NCBI GenBank assembly: GCA_002705055.1 | Contig: PAHY01000029.1 | Coordinates: 1-57,315, forward strand | Direction of reading: 5' to 3' | DNA length: 57,315 bases | From: Planctomycetota bacterium | GTDB taxonomy: Bacteria; Planctomycetota; UBA1135 | Shown here: positions 17,247 through 25,458 of the stretch, piece by piece | Layout of the letters: every line of letters begins with the position of its first letter | Numbering within the stretch: position 1 is the first letter of the stretch | The notes under the pieces: generated by a model | Told to the model about the DNA's origin: nothing | Seen by the model: only the letters and a program-made list of their open reading frames with translations | Databases searched by the model: none | Position numbers and translations under genes: made by a program

Positions 17247-18304
17247 GCGAGGCTGGTGGCGGCCAGCTGATCGATGACCAGATCACCGATCTCATCGGTG
17301 CGGTGCTCGCCCACGTCCAGGCTGCGGATCCGGCCGCCCTGGAGCAGCTCGGCGATCGCGGCTTCGGCCGTCGCGGCCGCATCCTTTTCGCCGAGGTAGT
17401 CGAGCATCATCACGCAGGCATTGATCGTCGCCAGCGGGTTGGCGATGTTCTTGCCCGCGGCCTGCGGGAAGCTGCCGTGCACCGACTCGAACAGCCCCAG
17501 CTTGCCCGGGTGCAGATTGGCGCTGGCGGCCACTCCCATGCCGCCCTGCAGCATGGCGCCCAGGTCAGTCACGATGTCGCCGAACAGGTTGGTCGTGACC
17601 GCAGTGTCGATCGACTCGGGGCTCTCGACCATGCGCATGCAGGCCGCATCCACGTAGAGGTGCGCCGTCTCCACTTCGGGGTACTCCTGCGCGACCTCAG
17701 CGAAGACGCGGGTGTAAAGATCCTGGGCGCGCACCGCGTTCGCCTTGTCGATCAGCGTCAGATGCTTGCGCGGGCGGGTCATCGCCACCTCAAAGGCGTA
17801 GCGAATGATCCGCTCGGTGCCCTTGCGGGTGTAGCTCATCGGCTGCGAGGCGACTTCCTCGGGCGTGCCCTGATGCTCGAAGCTGGGCTCTTGCACGTAG
17901 GCGTCCTCGGTGTTCTCGCGCACGATCACCATGTCGACGTCCGCGGGCCCCTTGCCCTTCAGCGGGCAGAAGCGCTCATCGAGCAGCTTGATCGGCCGCA
18001 GGTTGACGTAAAGATCCAGGTCCCAGCGCAGGCGGCCGATGATGCCGCGCTCGATCAGCCCCACGGGCGCGCGCGGGTCGCCGATCGCGCCCAGCAGGAT
18101 CGCATCGGCCTGCTGGATCTCGGCGAAGGGAGCATCCGGCAGGATCTCCTCGGTCGCCAGCCAGTGCTCGGTGCCGTAGGGGTACTCGGTGATCTCCAGC
18201 TCGAAGCCGAAGCGGTCGGCCGCGGCATGCAGGACGCGCAGCCCCTGAGCGACGACTTCGGGGCCGATTCCGTCCCCGGCGATGACAGCGATGCGATGTG
18301 CCAT
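17243..18304 (-). CDS. leuB: Isopropylmalate/isocitrate dehydrogenase family (LeuB-like)
   Basis: This is a 353-residue NAD(P)-dependent beta-decarboxylating dehydrogenase. It shows the dinucleotide/substrate motifs IAVIAGDGIGPEV, VIVRENTEDAY, TLIDKANAVRAQD, and DLGAMLQGGMGVA followed by ESVHGSFPQAAGKNIANP. The form is closest to 3-isopropylmalate dehydrogenase, which makes 2-oxoisocaproate in leucine synthesis. Tartrate and isocitrate dehydrogenases share these motifs, so the substrate is not certain. No other leucine genes are in the window. It heads the operon with the MATE transporter and the two-component system and ends in a 4-base overlap. Confidence 0.85.
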   Translation of the reverse strand: MAHRIAVIAGDGIGPEVVAQGLRVLHAAADRFGFELEITEYPYGTEHWLATEEILPDAPFAEIQQADAILLGAIGDPRAPVGLIERGIIGRLRWDLDLYVNLRPIKLLDERFCPLKGKGPADVDMVIVRENTEDAYVQEPSFEHQGTPEEVASQPMSYTRKGTERIIRYAFEVAMTRPRKHLTLIDKANAVRAQDLYTRVFAEVAQEYPEVETAHLYVDAACMRMVESPESIDTAVTTNLFGDIVTDLGAMLQGGMGVAASANLHPGKLGLFESVHGSFPQAAGKNIANPLATINACVMMLDYLGEKDAAATAEAAIAELLQGGRIRSLDVGEHRTDEIGDLVIDQLAATSLA

Positions 18305-18357
18305 GGACCGGGCATTCTAGCCGCGCGCTGCCCACGACCCGTAGCCAGAGCGAGGCC

Positions 18358-18879
18358 CTAGACCTCGCCCGCGACCACGTCGCGCAACCCCTGCAGGCTG
18401 AGCTCGAACTGCTTGCCGATCCAGCCGTCAAAGAACAGGCCGGCCCACTTCATGCGCGTGCCGTCGAGTCCGCCGGTCTGGCTCCAGTGCACCCGCACCG
18501 CGTCCTGCACCGGCTCAAAACGGATGGTGCCCCGCGCGCTGAGGCTGCCGTCCGGCATGCTGATCACGTAGACGAGTTCGCGCGGAGCCTCGGCGGCGAC
18601 CCACTCGAGGCGGCCCGCCCCCAGCTCGGGGCCGCTCCACTGCATGACCTGCCCCGGACCCGGCTCTCCTTCGATGGTCCACTCGGCCTCCGGGTCGGCG
18701 TCGCGACGCCAGGCGCTCCAGTCCGGCCAGCTGCGCAGATCGGCGACCGCCTCGAAGAGCTCGCTTGGCTCAGCGGCGATCACGAGCTCGCGTTCGATCT
18801 CGTAGTCGCTGGGCAGGAAGGCACTGACGAGCAGGAAGACCACGCCCGCGCAGAGGAGTCCGATCAGGAAGTACTTCAT
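18358..18879 (-). CDS. SRPBCC (polyketide cyclase-like) membrane-anchored protein
   Basis: This 173-residue protein has one N-terminal membrane segment (FLIGLLCAGVVFLLVSAF). An SRPBCC/Bet v 1-like domain follows, marked by YEIERELVIAAEPSELFEAV and WPDWSAW. This fold binds hydrophobic ligands; the specific ligand is unknown. It starts 3 bases after the stop of the D-threonine-aldolase-like gene, so the two form a short operon. Members of this family with an anchor are common and rarely characterised. Confidence 0.85.
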   Translation of the reverse strand: MKYFLIGLLCAGVVFLLVSAFLPSDYEIERELVIAAEPSELFEAVADLRSWPDWSAWRRDADPEAEWTIEGEPGPGQVMQWSGPELGAGRLEWVAAEAPRELVYVISMPDGSLSARGTIRFEPVQDAVRVHWSQTGGLDGTRMKWAGLFFDGWIGKQFELSLQGLRDVVAGEV

Positions 18880-18882
18880 CGA

Positions 18883-20034
18883 CTAGCGCACGCGGCTGAG
18901 TTCTTCTCCATCGGTGGTCCGATAAACCGCGTGCAGATCGCAGGCAAGGCAGGAGTGCACCGGGAAGACCTGCACGAAGTCACCGATGCGGTAGTCCTGC
19001 ATGGTCTGCTCGGTCAGCTGCGCGATGCCGTGCTCCTGGGACAGGCTCACTAGGCTGCGTTGCGGATCCGGCAGCTGCCAGCTTCCATCGTAGGGGCGCG
19101 CGGCGAGCTGGCCGAAGCTGACCGACGCATCGTCTTGCTCGAGACGATCCTTGGACAGGTGCACCGCGCCGCCGTGCAGGATCAGCCGATGCCTGGCCTC
19201 GTCCTTGCCGATGACCGGGCACAGCACACAGGCGGAGATCTCTTCCGGCGCGCAGGCGCCGATCTGCACCTGGCTGAGATCGTAGAAGACGAAGTTGCCC
19301 GGGCGAATCTCATCGACCGGACCGAAGTCCTCCAGCACGCTGCAAGTAGGCGTGTCCCCCACCGAAATGCGCAGCTTGCCGTCGGCGAACTGCGGCGACC
19401 AGCGAGCGCGCAGCGGGACGAGGCGCTCCAGGCAGCAGGCGTGAATCGAAGCGATCTCGGCCGCGCTGCGTGCGCCGTAGGTGTGACCGCTATGCGCCAG
19501 GATTCCCTCGCGCCGGATCCAAGGCGCATCCAGCGCCTCGACCACGGCGGCAAAGCGCGCCGCATCATCCCAGCGCACGCCGGCGCGGCCATAGCCCGCG
19601 TCGAGCTTGATCCACACCGAGAGCGGCCGTCCCGCGGCTTCGCTGGCGGCTCGGAGCGCCGGGTGGGCCACCAGAGCCTGCGCGGCCTCGGGGTGATCGA
19701 CCAGCAGGCCGATCCGCGCCCGGTCGAGCAGCGCCGCGACGCGACCGAGCATGGCCGGGTAGGCCGGCAGAGCAAGCGTGAGATCGCTCCAGCCCGCAGC
19801 GACAAAGCCCTCGGCCATCGCCACCGAGGACACCGTGATGGCCCGCACCCCCATCGCCCGCATCCAGGCGCCGACCTCAGGGCTCTGATGGGTCTTGAAG
19901 TGCGGCCGGAAATGCACGCCTGCCCGCCTGGCGCGCTGGAACATGGCTTGAACGTTGTTCTCGACCCGCGAGCGGTCCACCAGAACGGTCGGGGCCGAAA
20001 ATTCCGAATTCCTTTGAGGGATGGATGTGGTCAT
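18883..20034 (-). CDS. D-threonine aldolase/D-serine dehydratase-like PLP enzyme
   Basis: This is a 383-residue fold-type III PLP enzyme. The N-terminal alanine-racemase-like barrel carries Lys47 in RPHFKTHQ, the expected Schiff-base lysine. ILAHSGHTYG and SVGDTPTC are typical of the family. The C-terminal HSCLAC at about residues 360-365 supplies the His and Cys that bind zinc in eukaryotic-type D-serine dehydratases. It probably cleaves or dehydrates a D-3-hydroxy amino acid. It is transcribed divergently from the choice-of-anchor-V gene, with 47 bases between the starts. Confidence 0.88.
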   Translation of the reverse strand: MTTSIPQRNSEFSAPTVLVDRSRVENNVQAMFQRARRAGVHFRPHFKTHQSPEVGAWMRAMGVRAITVSSVAMAEGFVAAGWSDLTLALPAYPAMLGRVAALLDRARIGLLVDHPEAAQALVAHPALRAASEAAGRPLSVWIKLDAGYGRAGVRWDDAARFAAVVEALDAPWIRREGILAHSGHTYGARSAAEIASIHACCLERLVPLRARWSPQFADGKLRISVGDTPTCSVLEDFGPVDEIRPGNFVFYDLSQVQIGACAPEEISACVLCPVIGKDEARHRLILHGGAVHLSKDRLEQDDASVSFGQLAARPYDGSWQLPDPQRSLVSLSQEHGIAQLTEQTMQDYRIGDFVQVFPVHSCLACDLHAVYRTTDGEELSRVR

Positions 20035-20052
20035 CTGCGCACGATCCTGTGA

Positions 20053-20067
20053 GACAATCCCATTGTC
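20053..20067. promoter_or_regulatory. Inverted repeat in divergent intergenic region
   Basis: GACAAT-CCC-ATTGTC is a perfect 6-base inverted repeat in the 47-base gap between two divergent starts. Its position suits an operator for a dimeric regulator. No regulator gene is adjacent, and the role is inferred. Confidence 0.35.
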
Positions 20068-20081
20068 CCCTCTCTCTCGAC

Positions 20082-20981
20082 ATGCGACATCCCTTGCTCC
20101 TTTCGGTTTTGTTGGCCGCGGGCGTCACCGCCGGCCTGACCCACGACACATTTGGCCTGCTCCGCTCCAGCGCGCCGCCGGACGACCGCTGCGCCGCGCC
20201 GCCGACCTTCCAGGCCTGCAATGAGTGCCACAGCGGTGCCGACATCAACTCCGGCGCCGGCGCCTTCACCGTGTTCACCCCCTCGGTGTACACCCCGGGC
20301 CAGACCTACACCCTGCTGATCGAATTGCAGGATCCTAGCGCGGCCCGCTGGGGCTTCGAAATCACGGCACTCGATCAGAATCTGAACGGCGCCGGCACCT
20401 TCACCCCGATCAACAGCGAGGTCCAGGTCTCGAATTCGGGCGGCGTCGAGTATGCCAAGCACACCAGCGTGGGCACCTCGCCTGGGCAGACCACCGAGAA
20501 GTCGTGGCAGTTTGAGTGGACCGCTCCGGCGACCGACGTCGGCCCGGTGCGCTTCTACGCCGCGGGCAACGCCGCCAACGCAAACAGCTCGTCGAGCGGC
20601 GACAAGATCTACACCACCGCCGTCGCGGTGGCCTCGAAGCCTCAGGAGGACGCGACGATCACGCTGCAGCCGGAATCCGCGGTCGCGCAACGCGGCTCGA
20701 ACTGGCGCGTGATGGCCTCGGTCCGCGACCATACGGGCAGCAACAACCAGGTGCTGCTGGTCTCGCGGGTGAAGCTGCCGAACGGCAAGTTCTTCCCGAA
20801 CAGCGGCTGGCTGTTCCCGCCGCAGACGGTCAACATGACCCCGGGCAACTGGATGGAAATCGATCTGGACCACGTGATCCCGCCGAGCGCGCCGCAGATC
20901 ACGGCGACCTACCAGGCGATCATTGGCCGCTCGCCGAACACGGTGGTCGATATCAACGAGTTCCAGTTCACGATCCAATAA
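20082..20981 (+). CDS. Choice-of-anchor-V (Reeler-like) protein with CxxCH
   Basis: This 299-residue secreted protein starts at ATG 20082, giving MRHPLLLSVLLAAGVTAG; the upstream in-frame codons would run over the divergent promoter. Just after the signal peptide lies ACNECHSGADINSGAG, a CxxCH motif typical of c-type haem sites and of the start of choice-of-anchor-V proteins. The next 110 residues are Reeler-like (VYTPGQTYTLLIEL, RWGFEITALDQ, WTAPATDVGPVRFYAAG). The rest is a beta-rich domain ending FQFTIQ. The haem is not proven. A bidirectional terminator follows. It may be an extracellular structural or electron-transfer protein. Confidence 0.83.
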   Translation: MRHPLLLSVLLAAGVTAGLTHDTFGLLRSSAPPDDRCAAPPTFQACNECHSGADINSGAGAFTVFTPSVYTPGQTYTLLIELQDPSAARWGFEITALDQNLNGAGTFTPINSEVQVSNSGGVEYAKHTSVGTSPGQTTEKSWQFEWTAPATDVGPVRFYAAGNAANANSSSSGDKIYTTAVAVASKPQEDATITLQPESAVAQRGSNWRVMASVRDHTGSNNQVLLVSRVKLPNGKFFPNSGWLFPPQTVNMTPGNWMEIDLDHVIPPSAPQITATYQAIIGRSPNTVVDINEFQFTIQ

Positions 20982-21005
20982 GCAGCGCCTCGCCGCGCGG
21001 CTTCG

Positions 21006-21042
21006 GGCCCGCCGTCCTCGCGACGGCGGGCCTATTCCGTTT
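21006..21042. terminator. Bidirectional intrinsic terminator
   Basis: An 11-base perfect stem GGCCCGCCGTC/GACGGCGGGCC (21006-21016 and 21022-21032) with loop CTCGC is followed by TATTCCGTTT. It sits between convergent genes and overlaps the stop of the minus-strand gene, so it probably serves both. Confidence 0.7.
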
Positions 21043-21361
21043 CCACGAGGTTGGCGGGGCTGAGCGTCGATCGGTGGATCGCCCAGTAGACGGCAAGCCC
21101 GGCGATGCCCGTGACCAGGACGGCAAGCAGCCACAGCAAAGGGCTGAAGACGACCGCCTGGCGATCCCGTCTTTCCTGGACCAGAGCCTGCGCGTCCGCA
21201 TAGACCCAGGTCGCAAAACAGATATGGATGATCGCTGTCGCGAACATCAGCATCACGGCGAAACTGGGAAGCAGGTCGAAGAAGAAATCGAGCAGCCCGG
21301 ACTCGGGTTCGATCAACTCCACTTGAGTCTGTATGGAGAGGGCGTGGATAGCGGCAATCAT
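21032..21361 (-). CDS. Small membrane protein, unknown function
   Basis: This 109-residue protein has two clear membrane segments, around residues 32-53 (FAVMLMFATAIIHICFATWV) and 70-90 (PLLWLLAVLVTGIAGLAVYW). A short charged loop (QERRDRQ) separates them. No family is recognised. It lies 10 bases downstream of another small membrane protein on the same strand and is probably its operon partner. Its stop overlaps the terminator shared with the convergent gene. Confidence 0.7.
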   Translation of the reverse strand: MIAAIHALSIQTQVELIEPESGLLDFFFDLLPSFAVMLMFATAIIHICFATWVYADAQALVQERRDRQAVVFSPLLWLLAVLVTGIAGLAVYWAIHRSTLSPANLVETE

Positions 21362-21371
21362 GCCGCCGATG

Positions 21372-21800
21372 CTATCCCAGACGGGCGTCGATCGCCTGCT
21401 TGAGCCCGGCCGGGTCGTCGGTGCCGATGCGGAAACACTTGCCGTCGGTGTACAGCAGCTCGACGGCTTCCATGCCGGAGATATTCCACATCCAACCGTG
21501 CGGGGTGAGGCGAATGCCCCAGCCGTACCACCACTTGTTGCGGACGATCTCCGTCGCCGCGACCTTCTTGAGCGGGATGCTGCGCTTGACCCAGCCCAGG
21601 CCGAAGCGCAGCTCGATCGTGGTCGAGGTGACCTCGACGGTCAGCCAGCTGAAGCAGGCGAGCAGCAGGACCAGCGCCGCGCTGATCGAGAAAGCGGGCA
21701 GCAGTTCGCCGCTGAGCGCGAGCGCGCCGGTGACGACCAGAAGCAGAACGACGACGATGACCAGGAAGGCCTTGCCGAACTGTTGCCGCTGGTAGCTCAT
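21372..21800 (-). CDS. Membrane protein with PH-like cytoplasmic domain
   Basis: This 142-residue protein has two N-terminal membrane segments (AFLVIVVVLLLVVTGAL and FSISAALVLLLACFSWL), then a beta-rich domain (TTIELRFGLGWVKRSIPL, KVAATEIVRNKWWYGWGIR) resembling bacterial PH-like domains. It was recognised by pattern only; function is unknown. It starts inside the stop of the VOC fusion gene (ATGA, 21800-21797). Confidence 0.75.
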   Translation of the reverse strand: MSYQRQQFGKAFLVIVVVLLLVVTGALALSGELLPAFSISAALVLLLACFSWLTVEVTSTTIELRFGLGWVKRSIPLKKVAATEIVRNKWWYGWGIRLTPHGWMWNISGMEAVELLYTDGKCFRIGTDDPAGLKQAIDARLG

Positions 21801-22486
21801 GATCCCAAGGGGCGCGGCTTCGGATCGCGGAAGCGCGCCATCGCGCCGATCAGGGTAGCGACCGGCAGGAAGGAAGTCATGGGCGCGGCCAGGTAGGCCG
21901 CAGCGAGCAGCGCCATGAAGAAGCGAGGGCCGCCGCGGAAACCGTAGAAGCCGCCCAGATAGTGGCCGACCAGGAAGCCCACCAAAGGGCCAGCGTAGAA
22001 GCCGACCGGCCCCGGCGTGAGCAGGTCAAAGAAGTCGAGCACCAGGCCGGCGAAGACCGGGCCGAGCGCGGCGTGGGCGCGCTCCATCCAGCCGGGCGGC
22101 GTGACCGGGCGCGCTTCGACGAAGACCAGCACGTGCCCGTCGGGATCGAGGGCGAGCTGCGCTTCGCGGCCGTCGAGGCGTGGCTCGGATTCGGTGAGCG
22201 GCCGAGCGCCGCAGGCCAGGGCGCGCTCGCGAAAGGCCGGAGCGTCGACGACCTCCAGCCGAACCTCGCCGCGCGGCGTGCCGTTGGCAAAGCGCGGGTC
22301 GGGCAGCTCTTCGCCCAGCTGCTCGGCGGCGCGCGCTTCCGAGCGCAGGCCCAGCACGATGCCGTCCGGCAGCTCGAACCCTGCCCCGCCGTCTTCCGAC
22401 CAGCGCGCGGGCTGCCCGAGGACTTCTTCGTAGAAGGCCGCGGAGAGCGCGAGGTCGTCGACGTAGAGGATCAGGGAAGTGGTCAC
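21797..22486 (-). CDS. VOC-domain protein fused to membrane domain
   Basis: The start is GTG 22486, chosen because AGGAGG lies just upstream and translation from it begins exactly at the VOC domain (TTSLILYVDDLALSAAFYEE). Residues 1-125 form a glyoxalase/bleomycin-resistance-type VOC domain ending DPDGHVLVFVEAR. Residues 145-229 are a hydrophobic domain with repeated Gly-rich segments (PGPVGFYAGPLVGFLVGHYL, MALLAAAYLAAPM). VOC proteins are normally soluble, so tethering one to a membrane domain is unusual. The protein is 229 residues and has a 4-base overlap with the next gene. Confidence 0.8.
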   Translation of the reverse strand: MTTSLILYVDDLALSAAFYEEVLGQPARWSEDGGAGFELPDGIVLGLRSEARAAEQLGEELPDPRFANGTPRGEVRLEVVDAPAFRERALACGARPLTESEPRLDGREAQLALDPDGHVLVFVEARPVTPPGWMERAHAALGPVFAGLVLDFFDLLTPGPVGFYAGPLVGFLVGHYLGGFYGFRGGPRFFMALLAAAYLAAPMTSFLPVATLIGAMARFRDPKPRPLGS

Positions 22487-22526
22487 GTCCCTCCTACGGG
22501 GCACACGGTGGATTGCAGGGAATCCC

Positions 22527-23249
22527 TCAGCGGCTCCCCGCCCGGACCTGCTCATAAAACTCGACCAGCCAAGCGTGCAGCCGCGCCACGGCCTCGAAGC
22601 GTTCGGCGCAGGTCTCGACGAGCTGGGCGGATGTCGCGGTCCTTGCCGGCAGCGGATCGAGAATCGCGTACAGGCCGTCGTGCTTCAGCAGCTCGGCGCG
22701 TGGGTGATCCTTGTCGAAGCCGCGGGGCACGCGCTTGTACTTCAGGCCCCCTACTCCGGTGACGCCGCGGGCGATCAGATCCGCGGTGGCGCGCGCGAGC
22801 TCCTCCATGCCGTAGCCGCGGTCCACCCATTCCCGCCAGGCCTCGAGGATCGGCTTGTCGAAGTGCCAGACGCCGGCATAGAGACCGACGCCTTCGGGCG
22901 ACACGCTGACGAAGAAGCCCGGCCCCACCTTCTTGCCGAAGGGGCCGTGCCAGAAGCGCATGCCCATCCACGACTTGTAGGGCGACTTGTCCTTGGAGAA
23001 GCGGGTGTCGCGGTAGATGCGGGTCAGCGAGCCACTGCCGTTGGCGGCCGGGTCAAAGTCGAGCTGCGGGTAGGTCTGCTGCAGGCGCAGACCAAGCGCG
23101 TCGACGAAGCGCTGCAGCGGTTCCAGCAGCTGCGTCTGGTAGGTCTCGCGCCGCGCTTCAAACCAGTCCCGGTTCTGCTGCTGAGCGAGATCGGCCAGGA
23201 AGCGGATGCCCTGCTTGGGGATCCCGTCGAAGGGTCGGATGAGGCCCAT
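22527..23249 (-). CDS. DUF2461 family protein
   Basis: This 240-residue protein begins at ATG 23249, five bases after the stop of the lipoprotein gene, with a GAGGGG-like ribosome site in that gene's last codons. Hallmarks of the DUF2461/TIGR02453 family are present: FLADLAQQQNRDWFEARR, RIYRDTRFSKDKSPYKSWMG and SPEGVGLYAGVW. The family is conserved and soluble, but its biochemical role is not established. It belongs to a short minus-strand operon with the upstream lipoprotein. Confidence 0.9.
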   Translation of the reverse strand: MGLIRPFDGIPKQGIRFLADLAQQQNRDWFEARRETYQTQLLEPLQRFVDALGLRLQQTYPQLDFDPAANGSGSLTRIYRDTRFSKDKSPYKSWMGMRFWHGPFGKKVGPGFFVSVSPEGVGLYAGVWHFDKPILEAWREWVDRGYGMEELARATADLIARGVTGVGGLKYKRVPRGFDKDHPRAELLKHDGLYAILDPLPARTATSAQLVETCAERFEAVARLHAWLVEFYEQVRAGSR

Positions 23250-23254
23250 GGGAA

Positions 23255-23554
23255 CTACCCCTCGCCCCGCATCGGCTCGCGCACGACGCCGTTGATGCGG
23301 ACGATGGCCTGCTTGTCCACGCGCACCTGGTCGCCGGTCTGCACCCGACCGAAGTCCACTCCATCGACGTAGAGCTGGCCCTCGGTGGCGCTGCCCTCCA
23401 GCATGTGGACGGCGATCGAGATCTTGGTCCCGCCCGGGACGGCCGGGCGGTGGACCGCCGAGCGGAACTCCACCCCGTTGACCGAGCCGGAGACCCCGGC
23501 CGCGGAGCAGGCCGCCAGACCGATGCTCAGGAGGAACAGCAGCAACACGCGCAT
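23255..23554 (-). CDS. Small lipoprotein
   Basis: This 99-residue protein has a signal sequence and lipobox GLAAC, with the lipidated cysteine at residue 16. The mature part is a small beta-domain (GGTKISIAVHML, GQLYVDGVDFG, VDKQAIVRINGV). No family is recognised. Its start is 22 bases from the divergent phosphatase gene, so the two may share a promoter region. It lies upstream of the DUF2461 gene. Confidence 0.75.
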   Translation of the reverse strand: MRVLLLFLLSIGLAACSAAGVSGSVNGVEFRSAVHRPAVPGGTKISIAVHMLEGSATEGQLYVDGVDFGRVQTGDQVRVDKQAIVRINGVVREPMRGEG

Positions 23555-23576
23555 CCGTCCATCGTAGACTCGGCGG

Positions 23577-24134
23577 ATGCGCCTGCTCCTGACTCTGCCC
23601 CTGATCGCCGCTCTTGCCTGGTTGGGCTTTGCCCAGGAGCCTCAGCCCGAACCGGTCGCGCCGGTCACGGTGATCCTGGTGCGCCACGCCGAGACGGCCG
23701 GCGACACCTCCGGCGGCGGCGCGGCCGACCCGGGGCTCTCCGAAGCCGGAGCGGAACGCGCCGCGCGGCTGGCGAAGCTGTTCGGCCACGCCGGCGTAAC
23801 GCACGCGTACTCGAGCGAGTTCGCGCGGACCCAGGCGACCGTGGCGCCGCTGGCCAAGGCGGCAGGCGTCGAAGCGGTGGCGATCTCGGCGCGCGATCCG
23901 AAGGCGCAGCTGGACGCGCTGCGCGCGCTGCCGGCCGGGGCGGTGGCCGTGGTCTGCGGGCACTCCAACACGGTGCCGGCGCTAGCGAAGGAGCTGGGCG
24001 GTGCGCCCACGCGGCTCGAAGAGCACCCGCGTTACGGGGGGCTGATTCCGCATGCGGACTACGGGCGGATCTACGTCATACACCTGCCGAAGGCCCCGCA
24101 GGCCAAGCCGCAGATGCTGGAGCTGAACTACTAG
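23577..24134 (+). CDS. Secreted histidine phosphatase family protein
   Basis: This 185-residue protein has signal peptide MRLLLTLPLIAALAWLGFA. The branch-1 histidine phosphatase core follows: catalytic histidine in LVRHAET, LSEAGAERAARLA, YSSEFARTQATVAPLA, and the second histidine in VVCGHSNTVPAL. The family removes phosphate from proteins or small molecules; the substrate is unknown. Export implies a periplasmic or external role. Its stop TAG overlaps the stop of the convergent gene within a CTAG at 24131-24134. Confidence 0.9.
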   Translation: MRLLLTLPLIAALAWLGFAQEPQPEPVAPVTVILVRHAETAGDTSGGGAADPGLSEAGAERAARLAKLFGHAGVTHAYSSEFARTQATVAPLAKAAGVEAVAISARDPKAQLDALRALPAGAVAVVCGHSNTVPALAKELGGAPTRLEEHPRYGGLIPHADYGRIYVIHLPKAPQAKPQMLELNY

Positions 24135-25429
24135 CGCGGCAGGACCGTTCCGGTGCTGCCATCGAGATCGGCGAGCACCAGCGCATGGCGCTCGAATCCC
24201 CACATGTGGATCATCATGCGCCACTCGTCGATGTGGTCGCCATTCAGATCGGGGATCCGCGTCACATCGAGAAAGAAGGCTCCGCGGGAACTGCTGACCC
24301 GCAGGACACTGCCCAGGAGTCGAGGCTGCTTGGCGATGTCCTCTTCTGTAACGGGAAGGGGCGCGGTTTCCAGCGCGCACCCTGGCAGGCGCACATCGAC
24401 GAGCAGCTGGTGCGGCGCTCCGGGCGCACGGCGTACTTGAAAGAAGGCGAAGTCATCGCCCAGGAACTCGGCCCAGGCGACGGCGACCTGGGCGAGAGTG
24501 CCACTCTGCGTCTGTGCGGGACTGATCCGTTCTACCTCGACCTGCTCGGCATCGCCAAGAAGCAGACGTAAAGGGAAGAACTCCGTATCCACGCGCCAAA
24601 GAACGATCGCCTCCAAGCGCTGATCGGGCAGGACGCGAGCGCGCAGAACCGTCAGCTCGCCGTAGCCCGGCAGTCCGTGCTCCTTGGCCCAGAATGGCCA
24701 GCGCCGTCCGCTGCCGTCGGGCTTCACTTCGGACAGCTCGGACCAGGACTCGCGCTCGCCGTAGTTCAGCAGGACTCGCCCGTTCGCGGTGAGCTCCGGC
24801 CAGGTGTGGAGGCTTGCATGGTCGCCTAGCTCCTCGACGCGAAGATCCTCCCCACTGTTCAGATCCTGCACTCGGAAGTAGGCGCCGCGGCGCGAGACGG
24901 TGAGCTGGACCAGAGTGCCGGCTTCCTCGGACGGGAAAATGTAGGAGTCGGACGAGTGTCCGATGCAGCGACTGCCGCCAAGGACCGTGCCATCCGGATC
25001 CAGACTCGGGCCCACATGAAAGCAGATGCGCCCACCTGCATCGCGATGAGCAAAACGCTGCGTGCCCGCGGCATAGCTCGACTCCCGCAGCGCGGATCCG
25101 GTCGTCGACGAAAGGACAGCCACCATCGGGGCGGGGGGTGTGTAGGTCCGCCGCCACTTGATCAGGCTCCTCCACAGGATCAAACCGCCCGGTCGCTCCC
25201 AGCTGACTCCGATGTCGGCGATGCCGTCGCGGTCATGGTCGGGCACCCAGCCCGCCGATGTCGCCAAGGAGTCCGCAGGACTCAGCAAGGTCGTGACTCG
25301 CGCTGTGGGGTCGTCGATGACCTGCAGACCGCTTCCATACTTCATCCGGATGCCGACAGCGCCCAGCGCTGCCACGAGCCCGATGGCGAGCCCCCAACGC
25401 AAGACGCGCGCGGGAATGGGAGGAATCAT
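24131..25429 (-). CDS. Membrane-anchored FG-GAP-like protein, paralog A
   Basis: This 432-residue protein has one N-terminal membrane anchor (RWGLAIGLVAALGAVGI). A calcium-loop-like motif near residue 68 (DHDRDGIADIG) and another near residue 400 (PDLNGDHIDEWRMM) bracket a beta-rich middle. The protein ends LDGSTGTVLPR, the signature tail of the five paralogs in this operon. The split arrangement suggests a single propeller closed by joining its first and last strands. It is the last gene of the operon and is separated from the previous one by 29 bases. Function is unknown. Confidence 0.78.
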   Translation of the reverse strand: MIPPIPARVLRWGLAIGLVAALGAVGIRMKYGSGLQVIDDPTARVTTLLSPADSLATSAGWVPDHDRDGIADIGVSWERPGGLILWRSLIKWRRTYTPPAPMVAVLSSTTGSALRESSYAAGTQRFAHRDAGGRICFHVGPSLDPDGTVLGGSRCIGHSSDSYIFPSEEAGTLVQLTVSRRGAYFRVQDLNSGEDLRVEELGDHASLHTWPELTANGRVLLNYGERESWSELSEVKPDGSGRRWPFWAKEHGLPGYGELTVLRARVLPDQRLEAIVLWRVDTEFFPLRLLLGDAEQVEVERISPAQTQSGTLAQVAVAWAEFLGDDFAFFQVRRAPGAPHQLLVDVRLPGCALETAPLPVTEEDIAKQPRLLGSVLRVSSSRGAFFLDVTRIPDLNGDHIDEWRMMIHMWGFERHALVLADLDGSTGTVLPR

Positions 25430-25458
25430 GCGGTGAAAGAAATACCGAGTCAGTCAGC

